Of a stretch of DNA of 45,438 nt, positions 16,858-25,832 are shown piece by piece (position 1 is the stretch's first letter; each line of letters starts with the position of its first letter). Position numbers and translations under genes: made by a program. The stretch comes from an uncultured Pseudomonadota bacterium (GTDB lineage Bacteria; Pseudomonadota; Gammaproteobacteria; Steroidobacterales; Steroidobacteraceae): positions 1 to 45,438 of the forward strand of contig CAISEB010000015.1 in assembly GCA_903884235.1 (NCBI GenBank), in the 5' to 3' direction. A model generated the notes under the pieces. It was not told where the DNA came from and searched no databases. It saw nothing but the letters and a program-made list of their open reading frames with translations.

Positions 16858-17872
16858 ACCGGCCGCCACGGACCTGTCGATCGGGCGCATCGCATCGGCG
16901 CCCTGGCTCGCCCCGGCGCGCGAGCGCGTGCTGCAGATGCTGCGCACGGGACGCCTCGCGCACGCGCTGCTGCTGCAGGGCCAGCCCGGCCTCGGCAAGC
17001 AGGCGCTCGCGGAGTGGATCGGGCGGGTGGCACTGTGCGAGTCGCCGAGCGACGGCCCGTGCGGGGAGTGCGCCTCGTGCCGGCTGCACGGCGCCGACTC
17101 CCACCCCGACCTCGTGCGCGTCGGCATCCGCGAGGACAAGAAGCAGATCCTCGTCGATGACGTCCGCGAGATGATTGCCGGGCTCACGCTCAAGAGCTAC
17201 CGCGGGCGCCGCAAGGTGGCGCTGATCGACCCGGCCGACGCGATGAACACCAACGGCGCGAATGCGCTGCTGAAGACGCTGGAGGAGCCCGCTGGCGAGA
17301 CGCTGCTCGTGCTCACGGCATCCAGGCCTGAGCGCCTGCCGGCCACGATCGCGAGTCGCTGCCAGCGCCTGAAGATCGCGGCGCCCTCGCGCGCCACGGC
17401 GCTCGAGTGGCTGCGGGAAATCGATCCGGGCGTCGAGTGGGGGCCGCGGCTCGCGCTCGTCGCCGGCGCGCCCCTCGCGGCGCTGGCGCTCGCCAGGGTG
17501 GCGCCGGTCGACAAGGACATGGCCGAACTGACCAGCCTGCTGGCGCGGGGGGAGGGCGACGTGGTGGCCCTGGCGGAGCGGTGCCAGAAGGCACAACCGG
17601 GGGAGCGTCTGCGCTGGATGGAGAACTGGGTCACCGAACGGATCCGCAAGGGGCTCACCGCGCCTGCTGCGGATCACACTCCGGGAAGTCCGGGCTTGCC
17701 AGCGGCCCTCCGAAGGCGACATATTCAGGGCCTGTACGGCATTCTGGACGAGACCCGGGCCGCACGGGCGGCGCTGCAGGGCCCTGCCAGCGTTGCGATG
17801 CTGTTTGAGCGCCTGTTCGTGAAGCTGGCGCGGGAGCTGGAAATGCTGCGGACCGCTCGCGGGCGCGGCTGA
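16850..17872 (+). CDS. holB: DNA polymerase III subunit delta'
   Basis: HolB is part of the clamp loader that places the beta clamp on DNA. The 340-residue product has an AAA+ domain with 'HALLLQGQPGLGKQAL' (Walker A-like; the usual Ser/Thr after Lys is Gln, in line with delta' being a non-hydrolysing subunit), a four-cysteine zinc module ('CESPSDGPCGECASCRLH', about 60-77) and 'NANALLKTLEEP'-like sensor region ('NGANALLKTLEEPAG'). The ATG at 16850 overlaps the end of tmk. The delta' C-terminal helical domain is complete. Confidence 0.94.
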   Translation: MAEPAATDLSIGRIASAPWLAPARERVLQMLRTGRLAHALLLQGQPGLGKQALAEWIGRVALCESPSDGPCGECASCRLHGADSHPDLVRVGIREDKKQILVDDVREMIAGLTLKSYRGRRKVALIDPADAMNTNGANALLKTLEEPAGETLLVLTASRPERLPATIASRCQRLKIAAPSRATALEWLREIDPGVEWGPRLALVAGAPLAALALARVAPVDKDMAELTSLLARGEGDVVALAERCQKAQPGERLRWMENWVTERIRKGLTAPAADHTPGSPGLPAALRRRHIQGLYGILDETRAARAALQGPASVAMLFERLFVKLARELEMLRTARGRG

Positions 17873-17886
17873 CGTCAAGGAGCATG

Positions 17887-18237
17887 ATGCGACAGCCGAC
17901 GAACAAACCCGGACTTCTCACGCTGACGATCAAGGACAAGAGCGCGCTCTACCTTGCGTACATGCCATTCGTGAAGAATGGCGGCCTGTTCATTCCGACC
18001 AACAGCAACTATCGCCTCGGCGACGAGGTGTTCATGCTCCTCAACCTGATGGGCGAGGAGGAGAAGCTACCGGTGGCCGGACGCGTGATCTGGGTGACGC
18101 CGAAGGGCGTCGCGGGACGGCGGGTCGCCGGCATCGGCGTGCAGTTCTCCGACCAGGATCGTGGCAACACGCAGAAGAAGATCGAGACCTACCTGGCGGG
18201 CGCGCTCGGGGGCGACAAGCCGACCCACACGATGTAG
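17887..18237 (+). CDS. pilZ: Type IV pilus-type PilZ domain protein
   Basis: This 116-residue protein is the small PilZ that follows holB in many gammaproteobacteria and is needed for type IV pilus assembly through PilB/FimX partners. The sequence 'LTLTIKDKSALYLAYMPFVKNGGLFIPT' (spread over about 10-38) is characteristic. The R-x-x-x-R and D/N-x-S-x-x-G c-di-GMP-binding residues are not both present, as is known for this PilZ class. AAGGAG at 17877-17882 favours the second ATG (17887) over the ATG at 17884. tatD, the usual next gene, is missing; a broken receiver gene follows. Confidence 0.9.
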   Translation: MRQPTNKPGLLTLTIKDKSALYLAYMPFVKNGGLFIPTNSNYRLGDEVFMLLNLMGEEEKLPVAGRVIWVTPKGVAGRRVAGIGVQFSDQDRGNTQKKIETYLAGALGGDKPTHTM

Positions 18238-18277
18238 CGCGCCGCCCGCGAGCGCGAGCGGGTCGGGTCGGGTGACG

Positions 18278-18609
18278 ATGACCGGTTCCGCGCGCATCGG
18301 CGTCATTGAAGACGAGCCGATCGGGGCAGCGCTGCTCAGCCGCCTGCCGTCCAAACTGGGCCAATCCGTATCGATCGCTCCGGATGCAGCGAAGGCGCTC
18401 GCGCTGCTGCGCGCCGCTGGCGAGATCGATCCCATCCTGCTCGACCGGCGGCTGCCGGACATCGACGGGCTCGAACTGCTGGACGCCATCAAGGTCGACG
18501 AGCGCCTGGCGCGCTAGCCCTGATCTTCGCCACGGCGCTCGACGCGCAGACGGACGAGCCGGCGGGGTTCGCGTGCGCGTGGCCGCCAGGCCCGCAGCGG
18601 GCGTACTGA
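18278..18609 (+). pseudogene. Frameshifted response regulator receiver remnant
   Basis: The first frame (18278-18517) gives 79 residues that read as the first half of a CheY-type receiver: 'IGVIEDEP' (acidic pair), then 'PILLDRRLPDIDGLELLDAI' with the phospho-acceptor Asp, ending at a TAG. Directly overlapping, a second frame from 18514 to 18609 continues with 'LIFATALDAQTDEPAGFACA', which is the beta4/TA-switch and following helix of the same fold. So one indel near 18512-18516 breaks the domain. The lysine-containing beta5 region is not recognisable and no output domain follows. The layout is like that of the receiver in the HD-GYP protein at 23946-25094. It could still express a short protein, but a decayed gene is the simpler reading. 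Confidence 0.65.
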
Positions 18610-18864
18610 TCGTCTCGATCCGTGCGTCGAGTGAATCGGCGCCGCACGCCGAAATCGAGACACGGTTCCTGCCACGGTTCGAAGCGCGCGAGGGGTGCCG
18701 GGGAGCGGCGCCAGCGCCGGCTGGGCGCAGGCGAGGCGCCCGCTTCGCGGGATCGGCGCGTCGCTCGCGGTCGTCGCGTCCGGCGCGCGCGGGCCGCACG
18801 CGTGCTCGCGGTGCCGGCGGAGGGGCGCTGGGAGCCCGGTGATCCGTGCGACGCGGGGTCGGGC
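18610..18864. other. Non-coding stretch between receiver remnant and hybrid kinase
   Basis: No credible gene is visible here. It is GC-rich, Arg/Ala-rich in every frame and probably holds the decayed end of the receiver gene. The hybrid kinase gene ends at 18865 on the other strand. I see no clear terminator with a T-run. Confidence 0.5.
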
Positions 18865-21800
18865 CTAGTGCGAGGCCGTCGGCACGACGCCGGCCTCCCA
18901 AAGGAGATGGTTGGCAAGGTCGTAGTCGAACGCCTGCATCGCGAAGACGAGCGGCGCGAAATGCTCGCCAAGCCCCGCCTGCAGCAGGGGGCGGTGCCGC
19001 TCGAGCAGCGCGCCGGCCTCGAAGTGGCCTTCGGCGAGCAGGCGGGCGAGCGCGGCGCACACCGCCTCGAGCTCGCGCCGGTCGACGGGCGGCGGCGGGG
19101 CGGGCGATTCGCGTGACTCGGCAGGAAGGCGGCGCTCGAGACGCAGGACGAGGCCACCGAGCGTTGCCGCGAGCCTCGTGATTGCCGGCTCAAGCTCGGT
19201 TGCTGCCGCCACGCCGCCGCGCAGTGCGTTCTCGATGACCGCGGCGTCGTCCTTCAGCGCATCGGCACCCAACGTCGCTGCGACGCCTTTCAGCGAATGG
19301 GCGAGGCGCTCGGCCGCCTTCAGGTCGCCGTTGCCGATGGCGTCGGCGATCTGGACCGCCGCGCCGCGATGGCTGGCGACGAACTTGCGCAGGACCGACA
19401 GGTAGACCGCGCTCGATCCGCCGACCCGGCGCAGGCCCTGCTCGATGTCGAGGCCATCCAGGGGTCCTCCGAGCAGGCCGGGGGGGGTCGTCACCGGCAT
19501 TCTCCGGGACGCACGGACGCGCCTGTCCTCCGACGGCGACTGGCCGATGGCGTCCAGGAGTTTCGTCCAGAGTTCCGTCGGGACGATCGGCTTCGGGATG
19601 TGGTCGTTCATCCCGGCCGCCAGGCACTGCTCGCGATCTCCCTGCATGGCGTTGGCGGTCATCGCGAGGATCGGCAGCGAGGCGTGCCGGGGATCGCAGC
19701 GGATCTGGCGGGCGGCGGTCAGGCCATCCATGACGGGCATCTGCATGTCCATGAGCACGGCGTCATAGGTCGCGTCCTGGATCCGTTGCAGCGCGACGCT
19801 GCCGTCCTCGGCCTGGTCGACCACGATGCCGACGGATCGCAGCAGCTCGGTGGCGACCTCGCGGTGGAGTTCATTGTCCTCGACCAGCAGCACGTGCCGG
19901 CCGCGCAGGGCGGCGAACCGCTCCTCGCTGGCGGCGGGTCCCGCGTGCGCGGTCGGTGCCGTGCCGCCGCCGAGGACGCGGAGTGCCGTGTCGAACAGCG
20001 TCGAGGCCGTGACCGGCTTGACGAGCGCCTCCTCGACGCCGACGTCGAGCAATTGCTGGAGCAGGTGATCCCGGTCGAAGGCGGTCACCATGACGATCCG
20101 CAGCGACTCACCGCCGTTCGCCCCGCGCAGCCGGCGGGCGGTCTCGACGCCATCCAGCTGCGGCATGTTCCAGTCGAGGAATACGATTTCGTAGGGCGCG
20201 CCGGCGAGCGCCGCGCGGGTCACCTCCTCGACGGCCGCCTGCCCCGATTCCACCTCGGTCGTCGCGAAGCTCATGCGCTCGAGCTGCGCGCGCAGCACGG
20301 TGCGCGCGGAGGCGTTGTCGTCCACGACGAGGACACGGCGACCGCGCAGGTCGGGCTGCGGAACGAGCTCGCGCTTGCGTCGCAGGCTGCGTCCGAGGCG
20401 TGCGGTGAACCAGAACGTCGAGCCGGCACCGAGCTCGCTCTCGACGCCGACCCGACCACCCATCATGCCGGCCAGGCTCTTGGAGATCGTCAGGCCGAGC
20501 CCGGTGCCGCCATGCTTGCGCGTCGTCGAGGTATCGGCCTGCTGGAAACTCTCGAACACCGCGTCCAGCTGCTCCGGCGGAAGCCCGATCCCGGTGTCCC
20601 GGACGGCAAAGTACAGCTCCACTTCCGTGTCCGTGCACTCGCGGACCCGCATTTGTAGCACCACCTCGCCGTGCTCGGTGAACTTGACGGCATTGTTGGC
20701 GTAGTTGATCAGGATCTGGCCGAGCCGCACCGGGTCCCCGAACAGGTAGTCCGGTGCATCCGCATCGATGTCGAGCAGCAGCTCGAGGCCCTTCGCCGTG
20801 GCGCGCTCGTGCACGAGCGAGACGGCCTTGTCGAGGACCTGCTCGAGCTCGAACTCGATGTGCTCGACCGTGAGCTTGCCGGCCTCGATCTTGGAGAAGT
20901 CCAGGATGTCGTTGATGATGCCGAGCAGGTGCTCCCCGGACAGCTGGAGCTTCTCCATGAAGTCCTGCTGGCGGCGCGTCAGCTCGGTCGTGCGCATCAG
21001 GTGCGACATGCCGATGATCACGTTCATCGGCGTGCGGATCTCGTGGCTCATGTTCGCGAGGAAGTCCGACTTCATCTGGGTCGCCTCCTCGGCGAGCTCC
21101 TTGGCGCGGCGCATCGCCGTCTCGGCGACGTGCACGGTCGTGACGTCGTCGACGACCCCCACGACCCCTTCCTCCGGGTGTCGCGGATCGATGTGGCGTG
21201 CAACGAGTCGCGCGACGAACGTAGAGCCGTCACGGCGGCGCGCGTCGACTTCGACGTTCAGCTCGCTCGGTGCATCCTCGTCGAGGGTCTGCGCGATGAG
21301 CCGGCCGACTCGCTCGTACGTCGCGTCGTCGGCGTACCAGATGCGGGATTGCTGCCCGACGAGCGTCCCGGGGCCGTATCCGAGCAGCTGCTCGAAGTGG
21401 CGGTTGCAGCGCACGACCTCCCGATTGCGCGTGAACACGATGCCCATCGAGGCGGTCTCGAAGATGATCTGCTGCTCGTGGTTGGTGCGGCGCAGCGCGT
21501 CTTCGCTGACCTGCACGCGACTAAGCGCCTCGGTGAGCGCGTCGGTGCGGTCGCGGACCAGGTCCTCCAAGTGGTGCCGATAGGTCTCGAGCTCGCGTTC
21601 GGCGAGTGTCGTTGCCGTCGTGTCGCGAACGATCGTGATCAGCGTATCGGCGCTGCTCGACATCACGCGCGCCTCGAAGTGGTGCGTGGCGTCGCCGATA
21701 CTCAATTCGTATTTCACCTCCTGCACCTCGCGCGTGCTCTGGGCCCGCTCGAAGGCGTCGGCGAAGCGCCGGCAGAGCGGCGCGGGGAGGATGTCCGAGA

Positions 21801-23859
21801 TGTTCCGGCCGATGAATTCGCTCGGCGGCACGTGGAGGAGCGAGGCGTCCGGAGCGTACGCATCGAGATACTTGCCCTCGATGCTGTTGACGAAGATCAG
21901 GTCCGGAATCGCGGCGATCAGCGCGCGGATGCGCGCCTGGCTCTCGACGAGTTCGCGCTTGGCATCCAGGCTTTCGAGGCCGAACGAGACGTCGCCCGCC
22001 ATCGCGCTCAGCAGCGGCAGCATTTCGGCGTCGAACACGCCGGGCTCCTCGTTGTACACGGTGAGCACGGCGTAGATCTTCTGTCCGCGGAAGATCGGGA
22101 AACTCGCGCTTGAGTTCCAACCGGCGCGTCGCGCGCGCTCGTGCCAGGTCGCCATCGCCGGGTTGTGCAGGGTGTCGTCGTTCACGACCAGCTTGCCCGT
22201 GCGCCACGCCGTGCCCGATTGGCCACGCCCTTCAGGCACGTCCTCGCGGGTGGAGATGACGATCCCGTCGAGGTAGTCGGTGTGCCTGCCAAATTGATAG
22301 CGGGGCACGAGCCGCTGAGTCGCGGGGTCTTCGGTGCCGATCCACGCCATCGCCATCAGGCCGCTCTCGACCGGGATCCGGCAGACGAGCTCGAGGAGCT
22401 CCGCTTCCGATTCCGCGCGCAGGATCGCATCGCTGATGCGCGACAGGTCCGCGTAGATCAGCCGCAGCCGCTCGGAACGCTGCTCGCGCTGGCGACGGTC
22501 GGTGATGTCGATCGCCACGCCGTCCCAGATCGTCGTGCCGTCCGGTCGGCGATAGGGTTGCGACTGCACCTGCAGCCAGCCGCGGCCGCCGTCCGGTCGG
22601 CTGAAGCCGAGCGTCGCGCGAAAGGGCGCGAGGTCGCGCAGGCTGGACGTCAGCGCCTCGGCGTAGGCCTGGCGGCTCTCCGGGTCCATCTGCCGCAGCA
22701 GCAGTTCGGGTTCGCCGAGCACGGCATCCGCCGCCACGCCGTTGGTCCTGCCCACGCCCTCGCTGATGTAGCTGAAGCGATGCGTCCCCGTCGGCGCGAC
22801 TTCGTAGCGGTAGACGAACCCGTTCGGGAGGTTGTTGCCGAGCGAGCGCAACTGGCGGTCCGCCTGGGTGCGGGCTGTCTCGGCCTCCAGGGCGCCGAGG
22901 TACTGCTGCTGGCGGACCAGCCGCCACAACGCGAGCGCGAGCCCCGTGAGCGCGAGGAGGCTGATCGCGACGATCCACCGCACCGCGCGCCACATCGGAG
23001 CCAAGACTTCGCTGCGGTCGATGCGCGCGACGAGGCGCCAGTTCGTGTTGCGGATCGGCCGGTAGGCGGCGAGCGTGTCGATGCCGGCGTCGTCCTTGAC
23101 GCGCAGCCGCCCGGCGTCGGTTGCCGCCAGTGCCGCGCCGAGGCCGAAGCCGGGTTCGGCAAGTGGCACGCGGTGCGTCAGCGGCGCGACCTGCGGACGC
23201 TGGGTTCCCGTGATGAAGAGGGCGTTGGCGCCATCACGCCGCAACAGCAGCCCCTCCGCGGATTGGCGCGCCGTGGGCCACGCCCGGACCATCGGGATCA
23301 GGTACGTGGCGGGCTCGGCGCGCAGCACGACGACGGCGAGCACGCGTCCGCCGGTCGCGCCGGGCGCGAGGATCGGGATGGCCCAATCCATGTGGATGTC
23401 GCCATCCGGCTCCAGGTAGAGCTCCGTGCGCACGATCTCGTCGCTCTGGATCGCCCGCGCGACGGCATTCGCGAGCACGTCAGGGACGTCAGCGTCATCG
23501 CCGACCCGCAGCGTGACGACGCCGGCGGGGTCGAGCACGAGGACGCCGAGGTAGCCGTACGAGGCACGGACGGCCTCGAGCGGGATGCGGACATGGTCGG
23601 TTACGGCGGGATCGGCGGGCGTCGCGTAGAGCCCCGCCAGCTCCCCGGCCAGGATCGAGTTGTTCTGCAGCGTGCGGGCGTCGCCAAGCCGCTCGTCGAG
23701 CCAGTTCTCGACCTGGTCGGACTTGAGGCGAGCAACGCTCTCGAGGTCGTGGAAGGCGCCGTCCTCGAGCTCGCCGGTCTGCAGCTGCGCATACACCAGC
23801 CCGAGCAGCCCGGACAGCAGCAGCGGGGCGAGCAGCAGCCAGATCGGTCGTTTGTGCAT
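18865..23859 (-). CDS. Hybrid sensor histidine kinase (PAS-GAF-PAS-PAS-HisKA-HATPase-REC-REC-HPt)
   Basis: This 1664-residue inner-membrane sensor kinase carries a full internal phosphorelay. In order: transmembrane helix (about 5-25), periplasmic Cache-like sensor (about 30-285), second helix (about 294-313), PAS (about 340-455), GAF (about 470-630), PAS (about 640-755), PAS (about 790-910), HisKA with His939 in 'NMSHEIRTPMN', HATPase with N box around Asn1055-1056 and 'DTGIGL' and 'GTGLGL' glycine boxes, receiver 1 with Asp1229 ('FLDWNMP'), receiver 2 with Asp1371 ('LMDMQMP'), and an HPt domain with His1521 ('AHSLKG'). A further helical tail (about 1585-1664) follows. All key residues are intact. 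The start is the ATG at 23857-23859 just before the membrane helix. The gene lies 86 nt downstream of the HD-GYP response regulator on the same strand, so the two are probably an operon and a signalling pair. Confidence 0.93.
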   Translation of the reverse strand: MHKRPIWLLLAPLLLSGLLGLVYAQLQTGELEDGAFHDLESVARLKSDQVENWLDERLGDARTLQNNSILAGELAGLYATPADPAVTDHVRIPLEAVRASYGYLGVLVLDPAGVVTLRVGDDADVPDVLANAVARAIQSDEIVRTELYLEPDGDIHMDWAIPILAPGATGGRVLAVVVLRAEPATYLIPMVRAWPTARQSAEGLLLRRDGANALFITGTQRPQVAPLTHRVPLAEPGFGLGAALAATDAGRLRVKDDAGIDTLAAYRPIRNTNWRLVARIDRSEVLAPMWRAVRWIVAISLLALTGLALALWRLVRQQQYLGALEAETARTQADRQLRSLGNNLPNGFVYRYEVAPTGTHRFSYISEGVGRTNGVAADAVLGEPELLLRQMDPESRQAYAEALTSSLRDLAPFRATLGFSRPDGGRGWLQVQSQPYRRPDGTTIWDGVAIDITDRRQREQRSERLRLIYADLSRISDAILRAESEAELLELVCRIPVESGLMAMAWIGTEDPATQRLVPRYQFGRHTDYLDGIVISTREDVPEGRGQSGTAWRTGKLVVNDDTLHNPAMATWHERARRAGWNSSASFPIFRGQKIYAVLTVYNEEPGVFDAEMLPLLSAMAGDVSFGLESLDAKRELVESQARIRALIAAIPDLIFVNSIEGKYLDAYAPDASLLHVPPSEFIGRNISDILPAPLCRRFADAFERAQSTREVQEVKYELSIGDATHHFEARVMSSSADTLITIVRDTTATTLAERELETYRHHLEDLVRDRTDALTEALSRVQVSEDALRRTNHEQQIIFETASMGIVFTRNREVVRCNRHFEQLLGYGPGTLVGQQSRIWYADDATYERVGRLIAQTLDEDAPSELNVEVDARRRDGSTFVARLVARHIDPRHPEEGVVGVVDDVTTVHVAETAMRRAKELAEEATQMKSDFLANMSHEIRTPMNVIIGMSHLMRTTELTRRQQDFMEKLQLSGEHLLGIINDILDFSKIEAGKLTVEHIEFELEQVLDKAVSLVHERATAKGLELLLDIDADAPDYLFGDPVRLGQILINYANNAVKFTEHGEVVLQMRVRECTDTEVELYFAVRDTGIGLPPEQLDAVFESFQQADTSTTRKHGGTGLGLTISKSLAGMMGGRVGVESELGAGSTFWFTARLGRSLRRKRELVPQPDLRGRRVLVVDDNASARTVLRAQLERMSFATTEVESGQAAVEEVTRAALAGAPYEIVFLDWNMPQLDGVETARRLRGANGGESLRIVMVTAFDRDHLLQQLLDVGVEEALVKPVTASTLFDTALRVLGGGTAPTAHAGPAASEERFAALRGRHVLLVEDNELHREVATELLRSVGIVVDQAEDGSVALQRIQDATYDAVLMDMQMPVMDGLTAARQIRCDPRHASLPILAMTANAMQGDREQCLAAGMNDHIPKPIVPTELWTKLLDAIGQSPSEDRRVRASRRMPVTTPPGLLGGPLDGLDIEQGLRRVGGSSAVYLSVLRKFVASHRGAAVQIADAIGNGDLKAAERLAHSLKGVAATLGADALKDDAAVIENALRGGVAAATELEPAITRLAATLGGLVLRLERRLPAESRESPAPPPPVDRRELEAVCAALARLLAEGHFEAGALLERHRPLLQAGLGEHFAPLVFAMQAFDYDLANHLLWEAGVVPTASH

Positions 23860-23945
23860 ACGCCAACGGCGAATGGGCGAATGGGCGGAAAGGCGAGCTT
23901 CAGGGTACCAGAGGGTTCCGCACCCCCGGCACGGTAACTTCCGAA

Positions 23946-25094
23946 TCAGCCCCCGAGGGGTGGCGTGGGCGCGACCTCGTCGCGATAGCGCCGGACGATC
24001 GCCCGGAACTGCTCTTCGCGGGCCAGGAAGGCATCGACGATGTCCGGGTCGAAGTGGCTGCCCCGACCGGCCGTGATGATGGTGACGGCGTCCTCGAAGG
24101 ACAGCGGTTCCTTGTAGGCCCTGCGCGAGATCAGCGCGTCGAGGACATCGGCCAGGGCCATCAGGCGGGCCGAGAGCGGGATCGCCTCGCCTTCGAGTCC
24201 ATCCGGGTAGCCGCTCCCGTCCCAGCGCTCGTGGTGGGAGCGGGCGATGTCCATCGCGTGGTACAGGAACTCGATGCCCTCGTGGTCCGGCTCGTGCTCG
24301 ACCGCGCGCCAGATCGCCTCGGCCCCGACCTGGGCGTGCGTCTTCATGATTTCCCACTCCGCGGCGTCGAGCTTGCCACGCTTGCCGAGCACGTAGTCCG
24401 GGATCCCGACCTTGCCGATGTCATGCAGCGGCGCCGCCTTCGTGTACATCTCGACGAGGTCCGGCGTCAGGGCCTGCGCGTGGCGCGGCGAGGTGGCCAG
24501 CTGGCGCGCGAGTTCGCCCACGTAACCCTGCGTGCGCATGATGTGGTTGCCGGTCTCCTGGTCGCGCGCCTCGGCGAGGCTCGCGAGGGCGCGCATGCTG
24601 ACGTCCTGGATGGTCTGGTTCTGGCGCAGGCGTCGGCGGACCTCGGCGTCGAGCCAGGCATTGCGGTCGCGCAGCAGGTCACGGGCGTCCTTGAGTTCCA
24701 GCTGCGAGCGGACCCTGGCGAGCACGATCGCGGGCCGCAGGGGCTTGGTGATGTAGTCCGTCGCGCCGAGCGCCAGCCCGTGGGCCTCGTCCTCGTCGTG
24801 GTCGAGGGCGGTGATGAACACCACCGGGATGTCCGCCGTGCGTTCATCGGCCTTCAGCTGTCGCAGCACCTCGTACCCGTCCATCCCCGGCATCATGATG
24901 TCGAGCAGCACGAGGTCGGGGTGCGGCTCGGTCACCGCCGCCTGCAGGGCCCGTTCGCCCGAATTCGCGATGCGCACGTCATACGAAGGCGCCAGCAGTT
25001 CGCCGAGCACGACGAGATTGCCGGGCGTGTCATCCACGACGAGAACGTGGTGACGCCTCGTTCGCAGCGGTTCGGGGTCGCCGTCGGGTGGCAT
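23946..25094 (-). CDS. Response regulator with HD-GYP phosphodiesterase domain
   Basis: This 382-residue two-domain protein has an N-terminal receiver (about 15-125; acidic pair Asp21-Asp22, phospho-acceptor Asp65, Lys117), a helical linker and a C-terminal HD-GYP domain (about 165-365). The HD pair is in 'PLHDIGKVGIPD' (His224-Asp225) and the signature in 'HHERWDGSGYPDGL' (Gly295-Tyr296-Pro297), so c-di-GMP hydrolysis is expected. The family (RpfG-like) lowers c-di-GMP on phosphorylation. It is upstream of the hybrid kinase, whose HPt domain is the likely phosphodonor. The ATG start is at 25092-25094. Confidence 0.95.
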   Translation of the reverse strand: MPPDGDPEPLRTRRHHVLVVDDTPGNLVVLGELLAPSYDVRIANSGERALQAAVTEPHPDLVLLDIMMPGMDGYEVLRQLKADERTADIPVVFITALDHDEDEAHGLALGATDYITKPLRPAIVLARVRSQLELKDARDLLRDRNAWLDAEVRRRLRQNQTIQDVSMRALASLAEARDQETGNHIMRTQGYVGELARQLATSPRHAQALTPDLVEMYTKAAPLHDIGKVGIPDYVLGKRGKLDAAEWEIMKTHAQVGAEAIWRAVEHEPDHEGIEFLYHAMDIARSHHERWDGSGYPDGLEGEAIPLSARLMALADVLDALISRRAYKEPLSFEDAVTIITAGRGSHFDPDIVDAFLAREEQFRAIVRRYRDEVAPTPPLGG

Positions 25095-25128
25095 GGGGTA
25101 CCGTCAGCCTCCGAAGGGGCGGACGGCC

Positions 25129-25137
25129 ATCATAGCA
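25129..25137 (-). promoter_or_regulatory. Candidate extended -10 element for the HD-GYP/hybrid kinase operon
   Basis: The minus strand reads TGCTATGAT, an extended -10 (TGn-TATGAT), 35 nt before the HD-GYP ATG. The same pattern occurs the same distance upstream of gspG. There is no matching -35 at 17 nt spacing. Inference from sequence only. Confidence 0.35.
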
Positions 25138-25250
25138 AGCTGCGGCGCCACGCGATCCGGCTGGACGCCCGTTGACAGCCGCCCCGCGGGACTGGACAGT
25201 GGGGTCGTGTCGGCCTGTCGTGCCGGCCCGAATGCCACAGGAGGTCAGGA

Positions 25251-25829
25251 ATGCTTCAGGGAATGTGGAAAAGCGCGGCGTTCGCCTGCGCATTGCTGCT
25301 CGCCGGCTGCGGTTCCCACGAGCACGTCGTGATCTCCTCGAGCAGCGACGGGCTCACGGTCTCGGATGGCAAGGTGGTCCTGCACGGCACGGGCGGATCG
25401 ACCGCCGAAATCGTGGCGGACGGGGCGTTGACGATCGACGGCAAGCCCGTCCAGGTGACCGACGCGCAGCGCGCCACGCTCGAGCACTACCACGCGACTG
25501 CGTTGCAGTTCATCGAGCACGCGAAGGCGACCGGCGAGGCTGGGGCCGAGGTCGGCGTCGCCGCGGTCACGGAGGTGGCGAAGGGGCTGTCCTCGGGCGA
25601 TACGTCGAAGATCGGCGAGCGCATCGAGGCGAAGGTCGGCCCGGTGAAGGAGGCGGCCGGCAAGTTGTGCACGGACCTCGCGACGATCGTCGAACTGCAG
25701 ACTGCCCTCGCCGCGGATCTCGCGGCCTTCAAGCCGTTCACCGTGATCGGGGACGGCGAGGCGTCCAAGTGCCGCAAGGATCTAGCCAAGGGTCCGGGCG
25801 AGAAAGGCGATCCCGCCAAGGCAGGTTAG
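25251..25829 (+). CDS. Putative lipoprotein, possibly YggN/DUF2884-like
   Basis: The 192-residue product starts with a lipoprotein signal peptide ending in the lipobox 'LLAGC' with Cys20, so it is likely lipid-anchored in the periplasm. After a polar section, 'VADGALTIDGKPVQVTDAQRATLEHYHA' positions 60-88 resemble the DUF2884/YggN pattern in which a predicted strand is followed by 'Q-x-x-L-x-x-Y'. The C-terminal part is helical with two cysteines (about 143 and 178) that could form a disulfide. The start is well supported by AGGAGG at 25239-25244, 6 nt before the ATG. A TTGACA hexamer at 25172-25177 could be a -35 but lacks a good -10. Function is unknown. Confidence 0.75.
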   Translation: MLQGMWKSAAFACALLLAGCGSHEHVVISSSSDGLTVSDGKVVLHGTGGSTAEIVADGALTIDGKPVQVTDAQRATLEHYHATALQFIEHAKATGEAGAEVGVAAVTEVAKGLSSGDTSKIGERIEAKVGPVKEAAGKLCTDLATIVELQTALAADLAAFKPFTVIGDGEASKCRKDLAKGPGEKGDPAKAG

Positions 25830-25832
25830 CCG

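Noticed and set aside
25172-25177. Perfect TTGACA hexamer as a -35 promoter for the lipoprotein gene
   Set aside because: No -10-like hexamer is found 16-19 nt downstream, so I mention it but do not list it as a promoter.
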